Assembly: GCA_016205055.1 (NCBI GenBank)
Contig: JACQJK010000065.1
Span: forward strand, 1-13,431
DNA from: Candidatus Doudnabacteria bacterium
GTDB lineage: Bacteria > Patescibacteriota > Doudnabacteria > UBA920 > 2-01-FULL-50-11
Direction: 5' to 3'
Length of the DNA: 13,431 bases
Shown here: positions 6,314 through 13,426 of the stretch, piece after piece
Layout: each line of letters begins with the position of its first letter
Numbering within the stretch: position 1 is the first letter of the stretch
Made by a program: the position numbers and the translations under genes
Notes under the pieces: generated by a model
Told to the model about the DNA's origin: nothing
Seen by the model: the letters and a program-made list of their open reading frames with translations, nothing else
The model's database searches: none

Positions 6314-7360
6314 TTATTCCTCGCTGCCGCCCGGCGGCGCGGCCGCGGCGGATTTTGATGCCGAACGAATTGCCCCATCAACTGCTTTGACGACTTTGGG
6401 GTTCTGTTGCAGAAATAACTTTGCGTTTTCTCTGCCCACGCCCAGCTTTTCCTCGCCAAAACTATAGGAGTTGCCCGATTTCGCCACAACGCCTAAAGCC
6501 ACTCCGACATCGAGCAAGTCGCCCTGGTAGGATATGCCTTGGTTCCACATGATATCAAATTCTGCTACGCGAAAAGGAGGAGCGACTTTGTTCTTGACGA
6601 CTTTGACTCGCGTCCGATTGCCAATGATTTTATCTCCCTGCTTGATTTGCGCGATCTTTCTGATATCCAGACGAACCGAGGCGTAAAACTTCAACGCGTT
6701 GCCGCCGGTGGTGGTTTCCGGATTACCAAACATAATCCCGATCTTCATGCGAATTTGGTTCAAAAAGACCACTGTGGTTTTAGATTTTGCAATTATCGCG
6801 GTCAGTTTGCGCAAGGCCTGGGACATTAAGCGGGCGTGCAAACCCATATGCGAGTCGCCCATCTCCCCCTCGATTTCCGCCCGCGGGGTAAGGGCGGCCA
6901 CCGAATCAATCACAATAATATCAATGGAATTGGACCGTACTAAAGTTTCCACGATATCCAGGGCCTGCTCGCCGGTATCCGGCTGGGAAATTAATAAATC
7001 GTTCAAATCCACGCCAACGCGTCCGGCGTATTGCGGGTCAAGGGCATGCTCGGCGTCAACAAAAGCCGCCAAGCCGCCGGTTTTTTGGACTTCGGCGACC
7101 ATGTGCATCGCCAGAGTCGTTTTGCCGGAGGATTCTGGCCCAAAAATCTCGATGATCCTCCCGCGCGGAATACCCCCAATGCCGAGCGCCAAATCCAACG
7201 AAATGGAACCGGTGGGAATGGCTTGCACGTTCAGCGTCTTGGCTTCTTGCAAACGCATGATCGCGCCGTCCCCGAAGCGATCTTTGATCTGGTCAATCGC
7301 CGATTCCGCGGCTTTCCACTTATTCGATTCCGTCGAACCAGAAGTTTTGTCCTTGGCCAT
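6314..7360 (-). CDS. recA: RecA recombinase
   Basis: 348 aa, typical length. RecA binds single-stranded DNA, performs strand exchange and triggers SOS co-protease reactions. Walker A is GPESSGKT (74-81), the catalytic Glu is E104 in VDAEHALDP, and Walker B is IIVIDS (148-153). Loop L1 is around EGEMGDSHMGLHARLMSQ (164-181). Loop L2 follows NQIRMKIG and includes FGNPETTTGG (211-220). The C-terminus is short, Ala/Gly-rich and acidic at the end. All functional motifs are intact, so it should be active. A strong promoter at 7409-7438 gives a leader of about 40 nt. That leader has no Shine-Dalgarno; instead CCTCC lies just before the ATG. No LexA-type operator of either the CTGT-N8-ACAG or GAAC-N4-GTTC kind is visible, so SOS control is not supported. 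Confidence 0.98.
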   Translation of the reverse strand: MAKDKTSGSTESNKWKAAESAIDQIKDRFGDGAIMRLQEAKTLNVQAIPTGSISLDLALGIGGIPRGRIIEIFGPESSGKTTLAMHMVAEVQKTGGLAAFVDAEHALDPQYAGRVGVDLNDLLISQPDTGEQALDIVETLVRSNSIDIIVIDSVAALTPRAEIEGEMGDSHMGLHARLMSQALRKLTAIIAKSKTTVVFLNQIRMKIGIMFGNPETTTGGNALKFYASVRLDIRKIAQIKQGDKIIGNRTRVKVVKNKVAPPFRVAEFDIMWNQGISYQGDLLDVGVALGVVAKSGNSYSFGEEKLGVGRENAKLFLQQNPKVVKAVDGAIRSASKSAAAAPPGGSEE

Positions 7361-7408
7361 ATATAAAAGGAGGATAATAATAAGTTGTCGAGGGGGGGTA
7401 ATTAGATC

Positions 7409-7438
7409 ATTATAAAGCCGGATTTAGGATTCGGTCAA
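7409..7438 (-). promoter_or_regulatory. sigma70 promoter of recA
   Basis: Minus-strand -35 TTGACC (7433-7438), 18-bp spacer, -10 TATAAT (7409-7414, perfect). It lies immediately after the stop of the RodZ-like gene at 7442, so recA has its own transcript starting near 7402. Confidence 0.75.
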
Positions 7439-7441
7439 CGC

Positions 7442-8419
7442 TTAACGCGAAAATTCGATGTTCGATAAAACTTCTCCGGGCTGGCCCAAGACCCCCAAAT
7501 CAGTGCCGTTGAAATTCACCCTGGTCGAACCGGCGTTACCGGTAGTCAAGAGCAGTTTTTTTTCGGCCTCAAAAGTTTTGCCGGTGCCTGCGGGAATTAC
7601 CCCATCGAAAACCACCTGGCCGTCGCTATCTGCCAAAATCCAAGCGTCTTCCGGTCCCACCACCACCACAACTTGCAGTTTTTCCATTGAGCTGTTCGTT
7701 GGTGTAGAAGGGGCGGCTGATTGACCAAATCGCACCACCACCGTCCTTTCCACGGTGGTGGTGCGGCCAAATTTGTTCTCGGCCCGCACAACTAGCGTGT
7801 TGCTCCCTTCACTTAAGTTAATAATTTCCCGAAACTCGCCGTTCTCGTCTACCGGTATTTCCGAATCGTTAACCAGCACGCGACTTCCGGGCTCGGCCTG
7901 TCCCCTCAATAAAATGCTTGACGAGTTAATTACAGTGGTGGTTTGAGGAAAAGTTAAATTTAAAACGGGCGCGCTCGACACCGAACGAACTTGCAACAGC
8001 AGATACACTATACTGACAGCGACCAATAAAAGGATGCCTATTACGCCCAAGAGCTTGGGCGTAATCAAGATTTTAGGAAACAGGGAACTGGAGACAGACA
8101 CGGGCGCCAACTGCTCCTGCTTTAAACTCCGCTCGACGCCGCGCTCTTTTGCAAACTGTGTCAGCAGTACCTCTTCAGAAACTCTATAAAGCGAGGAAAT
8201 TCGTTTTAAAAAACCCTTTACATACACATCAGCAGGGAGCCGGGCAAAGTCTCCCCGTTCCATTGATTCCAAATATTTCTCCGGAATTTGCGTCAGCTTG
8301 CGCACCTCCAGTAAAGAAAAGTTTAACGACTCCCGAGCGTGCAGTAAATATTCTCCGAGGGTCTCAATCTTAACTTTTTTGGCTTTAAATAATGCCATAG
8401 CAAAACGGCCAAACTGCAT
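7442..8419 (-). CDS. RodZ-like protein: HTH, one membrane helix, Ig-like domain, RodZ C-terminal-like domain
   Basis: 325 aa. A cytoplasmic helix-turn-helix of the HTH_25/RodZ type spans about 18-90 (LGEYLLHARE...IPEKYLESMERGDFARLP). One hydrophobic segment lies at about 122-143. An outside beta-rich domain resembling an Ig/glucodextranase-B-like fold spans about 151-230, a short Ser/Pro/Thr linker follows, and a RodZ C-terminal-like domain covers about 247-325 (DAWILADSDGQVVFDG). RodZ links MreB to the cell wall in model rods; here a cell-shape or envelope role is inferred. No mreB is in the window, so a transcription factor role cannot be excluded. The first ATG (8419) is supported by GAGGGG at 8425-8430, 5 nt upstream; the in-frame ATG at codon 8 has no such site. 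It follows ftsK by 45 bp and is probably co-transcribed. Confidence 0.8.
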   Translation of the reverse strand: MQFGRFAMALFKAKKVKIETLGEYLLHARESLNFSLLEVRKLTQIPEKYLESMERGDFARLPADVYVKGFLKRISSLYRVSEEVLLTQFAKERGVERSLKQEQLAPVSVSSSLFPKILITPKLLGVIGILLLVAVSIVYLLLQVRSVSSAPVLNLTFPQTTTVINSSSILLRGQAEPGSRVLVNDSEIPVDENGEFREIINLSEGSNTLVVRAENKFGRTTTVERTVVVRFGQSAAPSTPTNSSMEKLQVVVVVGPEDAWILADSDGQVVFDGVIPAGTGKTFEAEKKLLLTTGNAGSTRVNFNGTDLGVLGQPGEVLSNIEFSR

Positions 8420-8424
8420 TTAAT

Positions 8425-8430
8425 CCCCTC
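8425..8430 (-). promoter_or_regulatory. Shine-Dalgarno site deciding the RodZ-like start
   Basis: GAGGGG lies 5 nt before the ATG at 8419. It is one of only two clear Shine-Dalgarno sites in the window and favours this start over the internal ATG at codon 8. Confidence 0.6.
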
Positions 8431-8464
8431 GAGGTATGCGGCCGCTTGCGGGACCGCAAAAAAA

Positions 8465-10738
8465 TTATTGATCCGGCGATTCTTCAATATAGATTTCGCG
8501 GGGCTTGGCCCCGTCGGCCGGACCGACTAATCCTCGATCTTCCAAGATATCCAATATCCTTGCCGCCCGGGCATAGCCGACTTGTAACCGGCGCTGTAAT
8601 AACGAGGCCGAGGCCTTCTTTGCCCGGCGAATTTCTTCAATCGCCGCGTTCAACAACTCATCGTCCATCTCGTCCTCGCCCGACCAATCTTCCAGACCAT
8701 TGCCGCCCGCCGTTTTTCGCGAAGCGATTTCTTGGTACTCAAACTCTCCGGCCTGCTGTTGAATAAAATCAACTACCCCGCGCGCTTCCCGTTCGCTGAT
8801 AAACGGCGCCTGGATCCGTTTGGGTCTTGGAAGATTGGGCGCAGTATAGAGCATGTCACCGTGTCCCAGGAGGTCTTCGGCGCCGGCCATATCCAAAATC
8901 GTTCGGGAATCAACTTGACTGGCAACGGAAAAAGCAATGCGGCAAGTGATGTTGGCCTTGATCAAACCGGTCAAAATATTCACCGAGGGGCGCTGGGTGG
9001 CAAGAATCAAGTGCAGTCCCACGGCCCGCGCCATCTGGGCCAATCGCACGATCGCCGACTCCACATCCACCTTGGCAACAGCCATCAGATCGGCCAGCTC
9101 ATCCACCACCAAAACCAGGTAGGGCAACTTTTCACTGACCGACTGGTTGTATTCTTCGATGTTTCTTTGGCCGGCTTCGGCCAGGCGCCGATAACGCTGG
9201 TCCATTTCCATAACCATCCACTTCAAGACTGCAATGGCTTGCTTATGGTCAGTAACAACAGGGGTTAATAAATGGGGAATGCCGTTGTACAAAGTCAGTT
9301 CCACTCTCTTTGGATCAATGATAATCAGCCGCAGCTCCTCCGGAGAATTCCGATAAAGAAAACAGGTGAGAACGGTATTGATGCAAACGGACTTCCCCGC
9401 TCCCGTCGCTCCGGCAATCAGCAAATGAGGCATTTTTGCCAAATCCGCCATCATCGGGTGCCCGGCAACGTCGCGGCCCAAAGCAAAAAGCAGATTGGCA
9501 GTGCTGTTTCTGAAGGTTTCGGAATCAACTAAACTGCGCAAGCCAACCATCGATTTTGCCGAGTTTGGCACTTCAATCCCCACGAGCGACTTTCCCGGTA
9601 TCGGCGCTTCCACTCGAATCGAGGGAGCCGCCAAGGCCAAGGCCAAATCGTCCCGGCGAGAAATAATTTGCGCCAATTTTACGCCGACCGCCGGCCGAAA
9701 GGTGTACTGCGTCACCGTCGGGCCGACATTGACCTCGCCCATCTCCACAAAAACTCCGAAATCCTCCAGGGTTTTTTTAATAATCTTAACGCTGGCCTCA
9801 ATATTCCCGCTGGCCACCAAGGATTCCGGCTCGACTAACAACTCCACAGGCGGCAGTTGCCAGATTCCCTTACGAAACCGGGCTAAAGATGCCGGGATCG
9901 ATACGCCGTCCCGGGCTTCGCCTGTAGGCGCCGAGTCGCTACTATCGCGATCGAACGAGGCCGGAGTTTCATCCGACTCCTTTATAACTTGCTCCGGGAG
10001 TTTGCTTTGCATCGGCTTTTTAAGCGCGCTTGCGACAAACCCCAAGCTCTCCATAGTGTTAATCTTCACTTGCTCCTGCGCAGCCGGCGGTGTTTCTTGA
10101 TTTGACTCGGATGTTTTTCTTTGAAAAACAAATTTAATCAAGAATTTTCCCAAGGCGGTAACTAAACCGTGGAAGCTCAAGTCAAAGGCAACCAAAAAAG
10201 CAATCAGCAATAAAGCCGCCAAAATTACCAAGGAGGCGCCAAAACCCATCAAAGAATAAAGCGGCAGACCGGTAAAAATCCCCAAGTAACCCCCGCCTTC
10301 TTTTAAAGTCGTTAATTCAAAGGGGCTGGAATTTTTGCCGGAAAGCGCCAGAACATACAAAATGCCGGTTACGGCCAGGACAAAAACAAATCCGCCTAAA
10401 TATGCTCGCGACAAAGAGGACTGCGCCTTGTCTTCGTCGCGACCGGCCGGCTCTTTAACTTTACGCCGACTACCCAGCACTAAAGAAAGAACCACGGCCA
10501 GAAAAAAAACCGGGGAAACGACCGCGGCTCGGCCGACTAATAACTGCAGCAAGTCGCGGATGATCCGGCCGATAGAACCGGCATAGTCAAGAATGGCCAA
10601 ACTCGTGATAACCGCCGCCGCTAAAAAAGCGATGATGGCGATCCCCCTTCTGGTTTCACCGGACAAATTTAATCCCAGGGGAGCGCCCTCGTTTGCTTGT
10701 CGCGTATATGAATAGTACTTGCGCCTTCTTCTGCTCAC
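8465..10738 (-). CDS. ftsK: FtsK/SpoIIIE-family DNA translocase
   Basis: 757 aa. The N-terminal part carries several membrane helices (about 33-51, 71-89, 112-132, 150-185), anchoring it at the division septum. A variable charged linker (about 205-285) and the alpha/beta motor domain follow. Walker A is GATGAGKS (443-450), the downstream IIIDPKRVEL is at 472-481, Walker B is LVLVVDELAD (541-550), and LATQRPS (579-585) is conserved. A winged-helix gamma domain (about 690-750, with ASASLLQRRLQVGYARAARI) should recognise chromosome-orienting sequences. FtsK pumps DNA at the septum and helps resolve dimers. The frame begins with GTG at 10738; no ATG or Shine-Dalgarno is nearby. A weak promoter candidate lies at 10794-10822 (-35 TTTCCG, 17 bp, -10 TAGAAT). 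It is followed by the RodZ-like gene after 45 bp. Confidence 0.96.
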   Translation of the reverse strand: MSRRRRKYYSYTRQANEGAPLGLNLSGETRRGIAIIAFLAAAVITSLAILDYAGSIGRIIRDLLQLLVGRAAVVSPVFFLAVVLSLVLGSRRKVKEPAGRDEDKAQSSLSRAYLGGFVFVLAVTGILYVLALSGKNSSPFELTTLKEGGGYLGIFTGLPLYSLMGFGASLVILAALLLIAFLVAFDLSFHGLVTALGKFLIKFVFQRKTSESNQETPPAAQEQVKINTMESLGFVASALKKPMQSKLPEQVIKESDETPASFDRDSSDSAPTGEARDGVSIPASLARFRKGIWQLPPVELLVEPESLVASGNIEASVKIIKKTLEDFGVFVEMGEVNVGPTVTQYTFRPAVGVKLAQIISRRDDLALALAAPSIRVEAPIPGKSLVGIEVPNSAKSMVGLRSLVDSETFRNSTANLLFALGRDVAGHPMMADLAKMPHLLIAGATGAGKSVCINTVLTCFLYRNSPEELRLIIIDPKRVELTLYNGIPHLLTPVVTDHKQAIAVLKWMVMEMDQRYRRLAEAGQRNIEEYNQSVSEKLPYLVLVVDELADLMAVAKVDVESAIVRLAQMARAVGLHLILATQRPSVNILTGLIKANITCRIAFSVASQVDSRTILDMAGAEDLLGHGDMLYTAPNLPRPKRIQAPFISEREARGVVDFIQQQAGEFEYQEIASRKTAGGNGLEDWSGEDEMDDELLNAAIEEIRRAKKASASLLQRRLQVGYARAARILDILEDRGLVGPADGAKPREIYIEESPDQ

Positions 10739-10821
10739 TTTTGTTTCAGAAAATAGTAAACCTCACTCAACAAAATCTAGCCAACCTTGCATTATTCTAT
10801 CATTTTTTTCAAACACCGGAA

Positions 10822-10835
10822 AGCGCCTAGGCGCT
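10822..10835. repeat. perfect 14-bp palindrome between hsp20 and ftsK
   Basis: AGCGCCTAGGCGCT equals its own reverse complement. It overlaps the weak -35 candidate of ftsK by one base and lies just beyond the hsp20 terminator. It could be an operator or a second terminator stem. Confidence 0.45.
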
Positions 10836-10837
10836 CA

Positions 10838-10873
10838 CCAAAAGGCAAAGGCCGCCGATTTTAATCGGCGGCC
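10838..10873 (-). terminator. intrinsic terminator of hsp20
   Basis: A perfect stem GGCCGCCGATT/AATCGGCGGCC (10850-10873) leaves a 2-nt to 4-nt loop and is followed on the minus strand by TTTGCCTTTTGG. It lies 22 nt past the hsp20 stop. This is the clearest terminator in the window, although its T-run is interrupted. Confidence 0.7.
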
Positions 10874-10895
10874 CGAAGTCTGTTTTTGAAAAAAG

Positions 10896-11462
10896 CTAAA
10901 CCGATCCTTTGACCCTAATCTTCTTGGTTTTGGCTTTCGCGGCTTTCGGGAGCATGACGGTCAGGATTCCGTCTTTGATTTCGGCGTTCACGCCTTCGAC
11001 GTCAATATCAACCGGCAGGATGATGGAACGGGAAAACGGTCCCCAATAGCACTCTTGATAGAAATAATCCTCGGCTCTGACTTCTTCGTCCTTTTTCCTT
11101 TCCCCGCGGATGGTGACCATGTCGTTGGCAATGGTAATATCCAAATCCTCGGCTTTCACGCCGGCGATGGTGGATTTGATCATGACGTTATCTTTTGTCT
11201 GATACACGTCCAAGGTCAACTGCCCTTCGTATTCGTTGACCCATCCCTCGCTCTCGCCGGTGGGTTGCGGCGACCCTTCGCCCACATCCACGCGCGAGGG
11301 TTTTTTGGAACGGCCTTTGGTTTTTATTGTCGCGGATTCTTCCTGTTCTGCTTCCGGCTCCTCGGCGTTATTTTCTTCCACAACCTCTTCTTCAATCATA
11401 TCCTCAAGCTCTTCCTCTTCCCCTCCCCCCATTAATTTGCTCAAAAATCTTCCCCTGGCCAT
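10896..11462 (-). CDS. hsp20: Hsp20/alpha-crystallin small heat-shock protein
   Basis: 188 aa from the chosen ATG. Hsp20 proteins are ATP-independent holdases that form oligomers and bind unfolding proteins. The alpha-crystallin domain spans about 78-172, with GVKAEDLDITI (101-111), IRGERK (118-123), FSRSIILP (143-150) and the signature GILTVMLPK (165-173). A C-terminal IRV (182-184) stands in the place of the IxI/V motif that docks neighbouring subunits. The N-terminal arm is unusual: a strongly acidic stretch (about 15-42, mostly Glu) then a basic Ser/Thr-rich linker. The frame stays open 10 codons upstream to a TTG, but the ATG at 11462 has AGGAG 6 nt upstream, which decides the start. It has its own promoter (11497-11526) and terminator; no CIRCE element is seen. 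Confidence 0.93.
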   Translation of the reverse strand: MARGRFLSKLMGGGEEEELEDMIEEEVVEENNAEEPEAEQEESATIKTKGRSKKPSRVDVGEGSPQPTGESEGWVNEYEGQLTLDVYQTKDNVMIKSTIAGVKAEDLDITIANDMVTIRGERKKDEEVRAEDYFYQECYWGPFSRSIILPVDIDVEGVNAEIKDGILTVMLPKAAKAKTKKIRVKGSV

Positions 11463-11468
11463 ATAAAA

Positions 11469-11473
11469 CTCCT
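11469..11473 (-). promoter_or_regulatory. Shine-Dalgarno site of hsp20
   Basis: AGGAG lies 6 nt before ATG 11462. It fixes the hsp20 start and excludes the upstream TTG extension. Confidence 0.7.
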
Positions 11474-11496
11474 GCGGATTAATGCTTTGCAACTTA

Positions 11497-11526
11497 ATAA
11501 TAACTGAAAGGCCTCGCCGGGGTCAA
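11497..11526 (-). promoter_or_regulatory. sigma70-like promoter of hsp20
   Basis: Minus-strand -35 TTGACC (11521-11526), 18-bp spacer, -10 TATTAT (11497-11502). Transcription would start near 11490, giving a leader of about 28 nt with the Shine-Dalgarno. It looks like a housekeeping promoter, not a special heat-shock one. Confidence 0.65.
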
Positions 11527-11595
11527 GACGATTATTCCCGCGATGCGCCGCCCGCCAATTACTCTTTAATCAAATGAATCAAAAAACGATTCCAA

Positions 11596-12555
11596 TCATC
11601 CGCGCATTACTAAAAAAATCAAATATCCAATATAGAAGCAGACGAATCCCAATCCCTGCCATCGTTCCAAAATATGCTTTTTGCCGACGAACAAAAACAA
11701 AAATAGCAACAAGCTCGCGACGATAACCATGGCGACATCGGCGTTAGCGGTCGCGTTAAAGGACAAGGGCCTGATGACCGCGCTCAACCCCAAAATCCAA
11801 AAAATATTAAAGATGTTCGAGCCGACCACGTTGCCAATGGCGATATCGGTATTTTTCCGATAAGCGGCCACGACGGAAGTCGCCAGCTCCGGCAAGGACG
11901 TACCTACAGCGACAATCGTCAAGCCGATCAAAGATTGACTTAAACCGGCCGCCGAAGCCAGCGCCACCGCTCCGTTTACAATCCACGCGCCACCCAAGAC
12001 TAAAGCCAGCAAACCGGCCATGACAAAAACTAAAGATCGAACCAATCCATGCTCGCGGACTTCTCTTTCGCTTATGTTCTCCTCGCTGGCTTTGGCAATG
12101 CCGAACGTGTAGTACATAAAAATGACGAAAAAGCCGATAAGTGTAAGACCCTCACTCCTGGTCAACACCGATGCCGCAGCCCCATCAACTAAAACATCGT
12201 TGGCCAAAAGGCCAACGATGACAACGGCCAATAAAGATAAGGGGATTTCTTTCCAAACGGTGTTTTTGTGCACCGACAAAGGATAAATCATGGAGGAGAT
12301 CCCCAAAATTAACAAAATGTTAGCAATGTTACTGCCCAAAATATTGCCGATGGCGATTTCGGTGTTGCCTTGAGCGCTGGCAAATAAGTTTACCATCATC
12401 TCGGGCATGGAAGTGCCGAAGGCCACGACCGTAAGGCCAATCGCAATGTCGCTGACTGCCAGCCGCTTGGCCACCGAGGCCGCTCCCTCCACCAGCCAGT
12501 CTGCGCCTTTGATAAGTACGAGAAAACCGATGACAAATAATATATATGTAAGCAT
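11596..12555 (-). CDS. Na+/Ca2+ exchanger family protein (YrbG/CaxA type)
   Basis: 319 aa, the usual length for the bacterial CaCA family, with about ten membrane helices in two inverted halves. Both alpha repeats are present: GLTVVAFGTSMPE (40-52) with GNILGSN (70-76), and GLTIVAVGTSLPE (211-223) with GNVVGSN (241-247). E52 and E223 correspond to the ion-binding glutamates of structurally known exchangers. The central loop (about 153-172) is short and charged. It probably exports Ca2+ in exchange for Na+ across the cytoplasmic membrane; the exact ion pair is not proven by sequence. ATG start, no Shine-Dalgarno close by (a GAGGAGGG lies too far upstream to serve). A poor promoter candidate (TTGAAG, 15 bp, TAAAAT) lies around 12610-12636. 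The gap to hsp20 is 133 bp. Confidence 0.93.
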   Translation of the reverse strand: MLTYILFVIGFLVLIKGADWLVEGAASVAKRLAVSDIAIGLTVVAFGTSMPEMMVNLFASAQGNTEIAIGNILGSNIANILLILGISSMIYPLSVHKNTVWKEIPLSLLAVVIVGLLANDVLVDGAAASVLTRSEGLTLIGFFVIFMYYTFGIAKASEENISEREVREHGLVRSLVFVMAGLLALVLGGAWIVNGAVALASAAGLSQSLIGLTIVAVGTSLPELATSVVAAYRKNTDIAIGNVVGSNIFNIFWILGLSAVIRPLSFNATANADVAMVIVASLLLFLFLFVGKKHILERWQGLGFVCFYIGYLIFLVMRG

Positions 12556-12726
12556 GCGGAAAGTGGAATCGTTAACTGCGGCTAAACCCTCCTCTCGTGG
12601 CGGTGTATTTTAGACATAGCTCGAACACTTCAACGGACTCAATGCAGGCGGAATTTTTACCCCGTTGCGAGCTTGCCCTGCTTCGGGGCTGCCCTCGCCT
12701 TGAGCTTTGTCGAATGGACCCGGATT

Positions 12727-12754
12727 GGGCGGGCGGGCAAAGTTTGGGCGGGGG
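12727..12754 (+). other. G-rich tract, possible G-quadruplex
   Basis: Five runs of at least three G occur on the plus strand, spaced by 1, 1, 8 and 1 bases. The tract begins about 20 bp past the pilin stop, so the pilin mRNA would carry the C-rich complement. The remaining 12556-12774 gap holds no supportable gene. Confidence 0.35.
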
Positions 12755-12774
12755 CGGAAACTATTTACAAAGCA

Positions 12775-13374
12775 TTACCAAGAACTACAGGCCGGCTCAC
12801 CACTGCATACCATCCACGCCCACGTCGGACGCACAGGATCGTAAAATGGCTGGCCGGCGCTTGGAAAACTCTCTGGTCCATTTGCGTGAGAAAGTAATTT
12901 ATAATTCGTTCCGTTCGAATTATACAGATAACCAGACCAGCCGCTGGTATCTCTTTTCGGGTCGGTGGGTAAAACAGCAATGTAAGTAGGAGTTAGCCCC
13001 GGTATGTACGCATTGGCGCCGCTTGTGGCACGGCTTCCTCCGTTTACAGAGACACCCCACCAACCGCCGCCAGTTGTTGGATAGGCGTTATTGCTGTCAT
13101 AGTACAATTCCAAAGCAGTTGATAATTGTCTCAAGCTCGCTTTGCGGCTGGCATCTCTTGCTTTACCGCGCGCGCTATTCAAACTTACCAATACTATACT
13201 TGAAAGCAAACCAATAATCGCAATGACAACAAGTAATTCAATGAGTGTGAATCCCCTAGATTTATTTTCCCTGGCAGAATACCCTTGCGGCTTGCCGCAG
13301 GGATGAATGCCAGCCCGGATCCGCCTAAGCCCCGGGAGGAGAAAACATAAATCCAGCAATTCTGCAGAATGCAA
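12775..13374 (-). CDS. type IV pilin-like / pseudopilin protein (prepilin N-terminal domain), 5' end uncertain
   Basis: The prepilin signature RGFTLIELLVVIAIIG is unmistakable. Cleavage by prepilin peptidase is expected between Gly41 and Phe42, with Glu at +5 and a hydrophobic helix to about residue 64. The mature part is about 158 aa: helix (NSARGKARDASRKASL...), a Gly/Ser-rich middle, and a C-terminal pair of close cysteines (CSGEPAC, 190-196) that could form a small disulfide. Such proteins build type IV pili, DNA-uptake pseudopili or type II secretion pseudopili; a single gene cannot decide which. The start is unresolved. The frame has only TTG codons (13374, 13359) and CTG in this stretch, no Shine-Dalgarno, and it stays open to the window edge. 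A leader of at least 41 residues would be long. A start outside the window, an unusual start codon or an upstream frameshift are all possible. Confidence 0.8.
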   Translation of the reverse strand: MHSAELLDLCFLLPGLRRIRAGIHPCGKPQGYSARENKSRGFTLIELLVVIAIIGLLSSIVLVSLNSARGKARDASRKASLRQLSTALELYYDSNNAYPTTGGGWWGVSVNGGSRATSGANAYIPGLTPTYIAVLPTDPKRDTSGWSGYLYNSNGTNYKLLSHANGPESFPSAGQPFYDPVRPTWAWMVCSGEPACSSW

Positions 13375-13398
13375 AGCATATGGTTTCTGCAGAATTGC
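13356..13398. repeat. long perfect inverted repeat upstream of the pilin domain
   Basis: GCAATTCTGCAGAA (13356-13369) and TTCTGCAGAATTGC (13385-13398) are perfect 14-bp arms around a 15-nt loop. Each arm contains the palindrome TTCTGCAGAA, so cruciform, hairpin or paired protein-binding sites are all possible. It overlaps the first codons of the open pilin frame, which argues that the frame is untranslated there. Confidence 0.75.
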
Positions 13399-13402
13399 GG
13401 AA

Positions 13403-13426
13403 GGGTGCTCCCGTTGGGGAGCGCCC
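13403..13426. repeat. second hairpin upstream of the pilin domain
   Basis: GGGTGCTCCC-GTTG-GGGAGCGCCC makes a 10-bp stem with one wobble pair and a 4-nt loop. It lies 5 bp from the long inverted repeat and next to the window edge. No T-run follows on the minus strand, so it is not a typical terminator. Confidence 0.65.

Noticed and set aside
6699..7415. Long plus-strand frame (238 codons) over recA
   Set aside because: It is antisense to the unambiguous recA gene and its composition is that of a reverse-complement shadow.
7361..7441. LexA/SOS box upstream of recA
   Set aside because: Neither the CTGT-N8-ACAG nor the GAAC-N4-GTTC type is present near the promoter.
9495..10100. Plus-strand frame of 201 codons over ftsK
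   Set aside because: Antisense shadow of ftsK, with no family resemblance and no start signals.
11493..11595. CIRCE or other heat-shock operator upstream of hsp20
   Set aside because: No TTAGCACTC-N9-GAGTGCTAA-like repeat was found; only a standard promoter is visible.
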